From NCBI GenBank assembly GCA_018105865.1, contig CM030842.1:12425867-12489866 (forward strand): a stretch of DNA of 64,000 nt, read 5' to 3'. Positions within the stretch are counted from its first letter, which is position 1, and each line of letters begins with the position of its first letter. The notes below the pieces were generated by a model that saw only the letters and a list, made by a program, of their open reading frames with translations, had not been told where the DNA came from and did not search any database. Below, in pieces: positions 1-10,331 of the stretch. A program made the position numbers and the translations under genes. Origin of the DNA: Metaphire vulgaris (taxonomy: Eukaryota > Annelida > Clitellata > Crassiclitellata > Megascolecidae).

Positions 1-114
1 CGGTCAGAGGTTCGTACAGGTCAAGGTCATTCTTCATGATGTCGTAGCTGTAGTTCCAGTTCAGAGGATAGATGAGCATCACTGCATCTGCTTGTTTGAT
101 CGGCCGATCGATTG
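1..114 (-). CDS. GH65-like gene, coding exon 9, cut by the window edge
   Basis: It encodes residues 621-658. IKQADAVMLIYP matches the family's KQADVVLLGYP, and DLDLYEPLT matches the NLEIYEAVT segment. Acceptor ttttcag|CAATCG. The reading frame is open through base 1, so the third catalytic glutamate and the C-terminal domain lie outside the window. Confidence 0.88.
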
Positions 115-3100
115 CTGAAAATAGGAAAATTTAAGTCTCTCAACTTACATTGTACGTAAATAGCAAATCTCCTCCGTCATACTCGACGGGCAAACAGCTA
201 GTGTACAATAAGCAATGCAAACCAGATGATAAATTATGTAATGATTTAATAGTTAATTATTACCTGGATCAAATCCTTTGAACTGGTAATGGATGCGCTT
301 TGTGTAGTCAAATGGAATTCGCAGCTGCATTGCGATGTCGTACAGGTATCTTTCATCTTCGCTTCGTTGGCAAAGGCAGGTGAAGTACCGCTCCCAGTGC
401 AGACCCAGGGCAACGCCACACATGGTGAATATGTCGTTGGATATGTTCGGATGCAGTTCATCCGGTCCTGTTATACCTTTTAAGGTCACATCATTCCAAA
501 AGTAAACAAGACTTCAGAGCGAACAAGAATGGAAAAAATCATAAATAATTTGCTAGTCTCAATTCAATCACTCAATTCCTATTTAATTATCACGATCATG
601 TTGTTGTTGTTGATGAGGATGAAGATGAAGATGATGATGATGATGATTATCATCGTCTTATCGCTTACATGGGTAATATGATTATAACGATTTGCAACTA
701 CTATAACGACTTAATATATCATATTTAAATATCACTGTGTAAATTATGCTATTGCTATGTTTGTAATTTAGTTGTTCTATCATGTTCAATTTGCCTGGGG
801 GTTGGGCGGATTTATCCCCCATTCCACACCACCACCCACACACACACACACGCGCGCGCAAAACGCTGGTGGAGGACAATATCCCCGTAGGGTGAAAATT
901 TATAATGTTTGTCCATCCGGCATCCGACTCACGCATGCGATGAATGAAAATGTTTGGGTGGCGTGGTCTCAAAAATCCGTTACCGTTGATGTCGTATCGA
1001 CTGTCGGCCGGACTTCTCTGAGCAAGGGCGGCGAGAAATTTCGCCGCCTCCCTCGACAGATCGCATCCCTTGAAGATGGGGTTGATCATGAAGTCTCGGT
1101 CGCGCGTCAGCGAAATGTACTGGCGTATGGCCCACAGCACGGCGGCCGTTACGAACACCCGACTTCCCATGCCGCCGGTGCAGTTGGTGGGCGGCGGACC
1201 CGACGGCTGGGCGTCGGGGCTGAGCTCGGCCCCGGTGAAGCCGCTTCGCCAGGGAAAGTGAATTCCCGGGCAGCCGAGGCTAGCGGCGTTCTGGGCGGCC
1301 GCTGTCATCGTAGCACTCCTAGGTAACAGTTAAGAGCGATAGCAGTCAATTTACTGCGGTCAAACTCGACGTTTAAATGTAACTACTGGAACCAGTGGCG
1401 TAGCAAGGATTCAGGAATCGGGGGCCACATCAACATTCTTGGGCGAAGTCTCCGACGAGCAAGAAAAAGAAAGGTCGTCCATCAATCTACACTGCTACTC
1501 CCTTCTCCCCCGAAGAAAATCTCAACGGTTTATGCAAATCTCTCTGCTGGTCTCACTCCGAACAGTGGGGACATGCTTCCGTTGCTGCGCCGTTCAACGC
1601 AGCAGAAGTCCTGACGGCAATAATTATTACGGCCTCAGTTTCCACTCAATGAGCAATTATTCAGTCTATATTCGAACTGACTAAACTGAAATGAAGATGA
1701 CGACGACGACGACGACGACGATGATGATGATGATGATAATGATGATGATAAGAAGCAACAATGGATTCGGATTCTTTCGTTAGTATCGGTGATGACGTCG
1801 TCACCTGTATCGCAGTTGATTCTTCGCCATTCCCGGGTGAAAAGGCAGCACCGCCGGCATAATGTAGACCTCGTTGTCCCACATCACGTGACCCTGGTAG
1901 TCTTTCCCCACGACCCCTCCTCGTCCGATGCTCGTCCGGCCGCATCCGTAGAACGGATCCGAGAAGATCGGAGCCAGAGCCGGACTCTCGGCCGGAAGTG
2001 AGCTGAGGATGTAGAACTGGGAGAAGCGCACGATCTTGTTCAGCTGGATGTCGGCGCCTTCGACCTCCACGCGACCTCTGTCCCAGGTGTCCCTCCACTC
2101 GGTCACGTGCTGCATGAAGAGGTCGTAGTTGCCCTTGGCGGGGGAGGGCGCCTGCAAGATCTGCTGAGCGGAATCGAACTCCTGTCTATATATATATATA
2201 TAAATATATGTATGTATATATATACATACATACATATATATACATACAGACTATTATACGTGCATTTATTTCGTCACATCTTGACTATTGTAATAGTCTC
2301 TTCTACCTAGTTCCAGAAAATCAAATCAGGAGAATTCAAGCAATCCAAAACTCAGCGGCACGCCACGTAAGTCGAACTCCAAGACGCCAGCACATCACAC
2401 CGATCCTTCAGACCTTCCACTGGGTACCAGTTCGAAAACGGATTATATTCAGAATGATCTCGCTCATAGACAAATGCCTAAGATCTGAAGCTCGAGACTA
2501 CCTTATGAGGGTAGTCCTTTTCCATCATCCAGTCAAGTAGCATCTCTCGTGGTCTTCACAGAGAAAAAAGTTGTGTAACGTTACACCAAGACTTGGTGGT
2601 AATTCAGCTGCCACCATCGCTTGGTGTAACCTTACACCAAGCGATGGTGTACTCAAAACGCGAACCAGGTGTTAAGTTGACACCATGCTTTGGTGTAACC
2701 TCGGGAAAACTTGGTGTAAGTTAACCCCAAATTTTGGAGTAAATTTACCCCGAAAGCAGGAGTAGGGTTACATTAACATTGTGTAAAGTTGACACCATAC
2801 CTTGGTGTAAATTCGGGAAAACTTGATTTAAGTTTCCCCCCAAATTGTTTTAAAGTGGAATAGTGGATACATACAATATACAAAAGTACAAAGCAACATA
2901 ACAAAGCAAAGAGTAAGTTTACACAGAAAGCAAAAGTAGGGTTATATTTAATATATTAATATTGCGTTGCCTGCAAAATCTGTACCGCTATTTAGGGAGT
3001 TCTAAACCGGCGATAGAAAGGTGTGCTAAACTCACTATCTTAATATTGCTCCCTTTCCTTAACGTCTTGCACCATATACAGAATACTTGTTTCTTTGTTT

Positions 3101-4397
3101 CTCTACGCTATTTGGGTAATTATCATCTATGTATTATTTCTATGGGACCTCAGGCTTATTTATTATTGATTATTAATTCTTTTCACTGCTATTTTCTGAT
3201 TTCGCCACACTATACTGTAGGTTACTCGACTAGGGTAACATTTACACTTAAATTAATCGTAACGTTACACAAAATTTTCTCGGTATACACTTCAGTGTAA
3301 CCTGGTGTAACGTTACACGTAGGTTACTCGACTAAGGTAACATTTACACTTAAATTCATCGTAACGTTACACAAATTTTTCTCTGTGTTCCTTTGGTCTT
3401 TTCCCCCTCTAGTTGCCCTTCTATTATTTCCCTTAGGAGTGAGTCTCCTCTCATTATGTGTCCCATCCAGTTCTTTTGACTTTTTCTTATTGTGTTGTGT
3501 TTCTCTATAATACATTATAAATTTTCAAGATCAGGCTGACAGTCAAGATCCTAAAATTATTTTCTTTCAACAAATCATCGGATTAGAGTTGGTGCACTCC
3601 GATTAAAGAAAAAGTAAGTAAGTAATATCTTGAGAATATATAGTATATACAGTATATATACACATAATTAGGGCTTTTGAAGGCCTACAGATTTCGGGGG
3701 AATTTACCTTGCATTAGCTTCACTTCTGTCAATAGACATGATCATCGTGTAGTTGGCTTCACGATTGCTTCCGCTGATTGAGATCTGCCTCAGAGGTAAC
3801 ATGTAAAAGATGTTCACTTCCTGACCTCCCTTCCCACCTGCTTCATTTTCGCGCGTCACGCCTCTCACCTGCCTAGCAAAGGTATTAATACAATGGCTTT
3901 ATTCCACTGTCAGACGCATGAAGATCGAAAATTCGGAATGATAGGGCAAAGGACAATCCCGTCTTAAATGCTGATAACATACGAAGGAAAAACCCAAAGA
4001 AAATGCAGAAATGAAATTATGAAGACGAAGATGAAGGTGGCGGCGATATTGACGATGACAGATACATTTTCGTCGTACTCCTGGTCATTGAGGAATGAGA
4101 TTTCAGTTACATTTGCATAAGGGCTCATTTGAAAATACAGTTGATCACAGTCTGTGCAGTTATAAAGTAAAAACGGACAGCTAACAAATGGGAAATAGAG
4201 CAGCTGTGAAAATGACTGAGAGATAGCTGCTGTTTAGGCCTAAAGTTAATTAAAATGCGATAATAATACTGCAACAGCAACAATGTTTAGAGTGGTTCAA
4301 CATAGTCTGCCCTGTGTAATCACTATAGTTCACCCATCCATTCATTCACCCTATGGCTTGCTGCGTAATCTCATTCGTTGACCGCTTGTCCTCTAGA

Positions 4398-4464
<67 letters not shown>

Positions 4465-4470
4465 GTAGTA

Positions 4471-4520
<50 letters not shown>

Positions 4521-7024
4521 GGTACGTGGATGTTTCGACTTCGATGACAATTGAACACCTACAGTAGATATTTCTAGGAATACAAATGATTATAGTAAAC
4601 AGATGTGTAAACGCTAATAATTATAATTGTTGGAACTGACCAGTTGCCTCGATACTGTCTCGGGGCATCGAATACGATGTCTTCTGAGGTGTTCCACGTT
4701 GGATAGGCCATCGAGATGGTTCCTCCGCCGAGCGTCGCCGGATTCATTCGAACGAAGATGTCGACGACATAAAGGCGAATGAACTTCTGGTGAGCATAGA
4801 TCTTATGATCGATGTCGGCGAACTCGCATTTTATGAATTCACTGTAGTAACCTACAGTATTAAAAACAGATTAAATGCTGAGAGTTAATGCAAGGATCAT
4901 AAGACCCAGAGAGCGAGAGAGAGAAATAGACAGACAGACAGAGACAGACAGAGATCATAATTACACACTGTGACCTACGACAACAGGGGCTGGCCTAGGG
5001 TATTTGGCACCCATGGTCAGGGGGTCAGAATTAGCAGGTTAACACGTCTTTAATTAACAAATCATGATACTTTATTGATACAAGATTAAAACTACAAATG
5101 CACTTTTGTTGCGTTTACGGATGCAAACTGCTATATGGTGTGCTTAAAGTCAGTTTTCTCAGTTTCTTCTCTTTCAACGCTGTGTATAGAGAAAGATCAC
5201 CGAGTTTTCTCCGTGCCTCCTTCAACCGGCTCCCAGGGCATCAGCCCTATCTGCCATGCCCTAGGTACGCCGATGTATAGAGCAAAAACAGCAGTGGGAG
5301 GAGAGTTAGGAGAATAACGGGAGGGGTTGAGCCGCTCACCGTCCCGGGCGTTCAGTGTGAATTTCCTGGTGGCGCGTCGTTCGAAGTCCGGTGTGGTTAA
5401 GTTGATCCTTGTCGAAATGATCGCCGGAATCTTGGCACGGTGAGACGCACCTGGAATACAACAAGAACGGGCACTTTACACTGACCGGTGGGCGAAGGCA
5501 AGATTATGTGTCAGGCGTTCCACCTCAGAACGGAGAGAGAACCCCAGGACAATAGGGGGAATAGGAATGGGTGTGGGGTGCACATCGACATTTTCTGCTC
5601 AAAAAATCAAAACGTCTTGACGATTAAAAAAACGCTGTCGCGTCGAGCGCTTTGAATTTCTTTCGGGTATTGCATCCACGTCGGCCTCATATTACAGCAG
5701 TGTTTAATCTAGGCCGTTTCCGGGGAGAAATCGCCCTTCCCGGAAATTTCAAATTCCTCCCCGGAAATTTTGGCATACTGCATGAACTAACAGCGGCCCC
5801 TAGCAGAATTCCCCCGGCTTTGTCAGTTCCCCCCGGCCTTTTGAGTTCCCCCCCGGAGTCCAGGAGTATAGATTAAACACTGTATTACAGTACCTATCCC
5901 CACATCTATTCAGAGGTTTGCAGAAATCTCCCCCCCGACCTGTCCCAGCCCGAATAGTGGAGCCGGACCAGCGTGCCAGTGACTTGTAGCAGTAGCAGTG
6001 ACTTGCTTCGAGTAACAATGTGTAAGAACTAAGTGCTTAAACATTTCACGTGACTGCGTCGGAATTATTTGACTGAGCACTAGAGTGACAGGAAAAATTG
6101 CTATTCTGGCATTGTCGCAAATATCAGATCACGTTGCCTAAAAGTGGTCCAAACACTGGTCTACTTAATAAGCGTTTTGCTAGGAGGCGCATAACTTATA
6201 AGTATAATCCACTTTGTCATATAATACAAGCGAACTCAGAGCTCGGACCGCTTCTGTAATTTACATGCTGCATAAATTTGATAGTTGAATTGATTGGCAA
6301 GTTGAATCTGCTTAGAACTCAGAACTCTGGCGATTAGGTTACGAGTTCTAACCAGGTATAATTTTACACACACCCCTAAAAACCCCTAACACCCCCCATT
6401 TGAGGTCGACACCCCCAAAATTTGGTAATGTGACAATGGTATGCACACAGAATGCATACTAATTTTCTCCGGACACTCCCCTTCAGTTTGAGGTCGACAC
6501 CCCTCCCCAAATTCACAATCCTAGAAATATCCCTGGTTCTAACGTTCAGTAAACGACTGTTTAGTCTGAATTATTGACAATTGGAATCATTTGCAATCAA
6601 ATCACCGAAAATTAAATTTCGATTGCGGGAGAATCAGTTGCCGTAATCGAATGCCTTGTCTCCCAAACTTAAAATTCGCGCACGTCTAATCTACAGGGCG
6701 TAAAAGTAAAAAGGTGGACCGATGTTTGGCATTTAATATCTCGGCCGCGTGTGAAGTGATTTCAATATAATTTATCGGGCCGTACACGTGGGAATGTGTC
6801 TGATGTAGGCCTAATTTCCAAATTTCATGCTGATATCTTTAGTCCTTGTGGTCCTTGTATTTGGAGGGTAGGACCTCGTCCTTGGAGGGTCGGTCCTCGT
6901 CCTTATCCTCGTCCTTGGGGTCGGTACTTGTCCTTATCCTCGTCCTTTGGGGGGTCGGGCCTTGTTAATATCACTGCATTCAGGGCAAACTGTGAACCGC
7001 AATTTAGCTTAATGAATATGTTGA

Positions 7025-7080
<56 letters not shown>

Positions 7081-10000
7081 ACGACAAGATTAACGAAGAA
7101 CAAGAGAAGAATAAGAAGAACAAGATTAAAAAGCAGGTTTTTTTTCCAAAACATTTTGGAACTGCGCCCAACTTCAGCGCTTTTGTAATGTTCCGCGGCC
7201 CTAATAACAACAAGTAATATTGTTAATGTGTTACGCCATCTGGCGAACGTTGGTTGTAAGGAATCTTCTGAGTTTTGAATAAATGGCAAAACAAAAGTGA
7301 ATTCGAATGAAAATATGGCAATATATTAGGATTCACAATTTTTCCAAATAAAGCAAAATGATAGAAATAAATATTGAAGTTTCTTGAAAACTGTCTTCTT
7401 TAAACGTTGGCAGAAACATACCTTTATTATGCGTCTTAAAAATCCTATGAGTTTGGCAAAATCGCTTAATCGCTAGGCGTTTTTCTTTCAGATGCAGAAA
7501 TAGATTCCCTATTGTTAGTGGATTGTCAAAGCAAAATGGTCGGAATGCGCTTTCCTGCCGTTATTGCGAAATAAGATTAATTTTCAGCAGAACTATAGGC
7601 CAGGGATCCCTAAACTTGTTGGGACTGTTTGCCTCAATTCAACGGCTTTGTAACATGCCGCGACCCTGCAAACTTATTGTCAACTAAATTTGATAAAACA
7701 CTGATCATTTTAATATAAGCCGTATATGGAGTGCTGTAGGCTCACGAATCTCTTAAAACCTAAGCCCACTTGCAACTTTCAAGGCTTGTGACATTGTGGT
7801 ATTGACTAGAAAATGACACTTTTGAATTTAATTTCGCGCTACGCCGCTACCCACTAGACTTTTGGGTTGAGACCAACAGTTTGGGAAACACTGAATTAGA
7901 GGAATATCATCTAGACATGATGATGGCATTAAGAGACATCTACTTGAATCGAATGGACACACAGTAAGGATCGAAGAGAAATTATAAAGGCATGAAAATC
8001 ATAACCCCTTTGCAAATTTGTAATGCTTGATTTTTTGGCAAGGTTTCTTAACATTCAGTGAGAAAAACACTATTAACGAACGATGACCTTTTTTCTCTTT
8101 TTTTCTTGTTTTTCTTCTTCACTTTGCATCCCCCCATCAACTTCCAATAAATCCCTCCACCAAGAATTTCTGGAACCGCGACTGATTGTAACTAATGGAC
8201 CCTCACAATCGATGGAATACTGAATGTGGACCGATTTCAAAAAAGTTTGAGTATCCCCGATCTAGACTGACATCTTGTAATCCTTCAGGTCATCCCGCGG
8301 CACGTTATCTTGTGAGTAATGCGTTCGTTTTCTTAATTTTGTCTCCTAGATGTAAAATCAGAAATTATAGCAGCAGATCATTTAATCAAATGGTTCGTAC
8401 GAACTACGAACCGCCTTCGTCTCGCCCTCTGCATCAAAGTTCTTAGTTTGGGTCAACGTATGAACGAAGCGACCATTGCACCAAAGTCAGCGTTCAGCTC
8501 AAAGGATATAGGTAATAGTATCCGCACTCAAAAACATTCTTGTGTACAGTAGAACTTTGTTACAACGGACTCGGTTATAACTTATAGCGTGCCCTCTGTT
8601 GTAACGTACCGCAATGTACGATTCCGTGTGATGCGCTACCGTATTGGATGGTAGTGGGTAAAACGTACTTTTGGTATAACGTACTAAATTTTGCATACCC
8701 GCTATAAGTACGCGTTATAACGAAGTTCTACTGTACTTACTTCCGACGCCGTTGAAGAGTCCGTTGAGGTAGACGGAGTCCGAGTAGACGGTCGTTCCGA
8801 TGTAACCGTTACCCAGGGTCGGCATGTAGCGAGTGTTGACCGTTCTTCCGTCATAAAGCGTCGGCAAGCTGTCAACCAAACGGACAAAGCAACGGTCAAC
8901 GACACCGACATTGTCTGTCTCTCGCTGTTTTCCACTCTGACTGCTGATCTCTCGAATGGCCTGCATGGTCATATTTGCGGATGGATTTGTGAATTATTTG
9001 CAGCGATTTGAGTATTGTGACGGGCGGGAAGTTAGAAGAGTGGTAACAGCGCTGGACGATCGAGCAGAAAGTGGCGGGTTCAATTATCGCAGGAGCCCTA
9101 AGGTCGACTCAGCCTTACTCGCTAGATGTTGGCGGTGGTAACCTGTGGAGCAGCGTTAAGCTGCGAAGGTAAAACGTGGGTCTGTGGAAAGTAATGGCAA
9201 CCTACCCCAGATTAATGGTTTATACCATCTACGTTGCTGATAGCCCAGGCCGGAGATAAGCGCCAGAACCCAACGCTCGGACTCCAGTACGGGACCTACC
9301 TTTACCTTTAACTGGTGCTATCCAAGTTTTTACTTCTGGGGATAAAGCCACTAGTCGGATCTGGAAAAGCAAACTAATGTTGGTGCACCCCCGCACCCCA
9401 TTCTGGAACTCTAACCGGTAGCGGCTACGCCAGTGGTCGCCTTAGCACTTCCTTCAAAGCATTCGCTGAATCTTTTGATCTGGTCGTAGTATGGCAGTAG
9501 AATTCATATATAGGCATTTCTCTCTAAGCCTACATATCGTCTCTGGAATGATCTTCCGTCCGAGATCCGAAAGATCAATAACTCTGGTTCTCTTCAGTCA
9601 ATAAATCAGTCACCATTGGCCATCACTCCACAAACTTTCCGAAAACAAATTAAAACTATCCTTTTCAAGAAATCTTATGGCGAAATCCTTACTATAGGCC
9701 TGCATTCTATCCACTGCAAATCTTGTTATTATCGCCCTCCATAAAAATAATTTTCTGCGACTGGCAGCCGACTGCCTACCTGGATCTACAACCTTGACCA
9801 CCACGGACTACAGATTACGGACTATGGATTTTGTCCAGATTGAGCGCTCGTGAATAATCTGGTGCACTACGCCAAGCTTTCGGGCAGCGCTATAGAAATT
9901 TCGTCTTTCTTGCTCACTTACTTACATCAAATGAACTTTCGCTCCATCAACTGACTCAAACACACTGGATTAACCATGGCCATAATTATTTATGGTAATA

Positions 10001-10232
10001 AGGTCTTCTACAGACATTGCTTAGAGTTCATTATTATTGTACGCCTTCCTACAATTTGTCTAAACAACTAGAAAACCTCACGAGTGGTCAAAAAGGTTTC
10101 CAAACATTTTCTCATCAAATGTAACAGGTTTTCTTTTTATTCAAGCGGAATGAATGAATGAACAAGTGATTGAATGATCGAATGATCACGCAAGATTAAG
10201 TGAGAGATTTAATGATGGATTGACTGATTAAT

Positions 10233-10331
<99 letters not shown>

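Noticed and set aside
1153..1170. The idea that the GH65-like protein is a dead enzyme because Glu is replaced by Arg in the E-V-H strand
   Set aside because: The family's general-acid Glu lies in the later GPDE motif, which is intact here (E556), and D414 is also present.
772..1326. 184-codon frame on the plus strand
   Set aside because: It is the antisense shadow of GH65-like exon 7, which has family motifs and valid splice sites.
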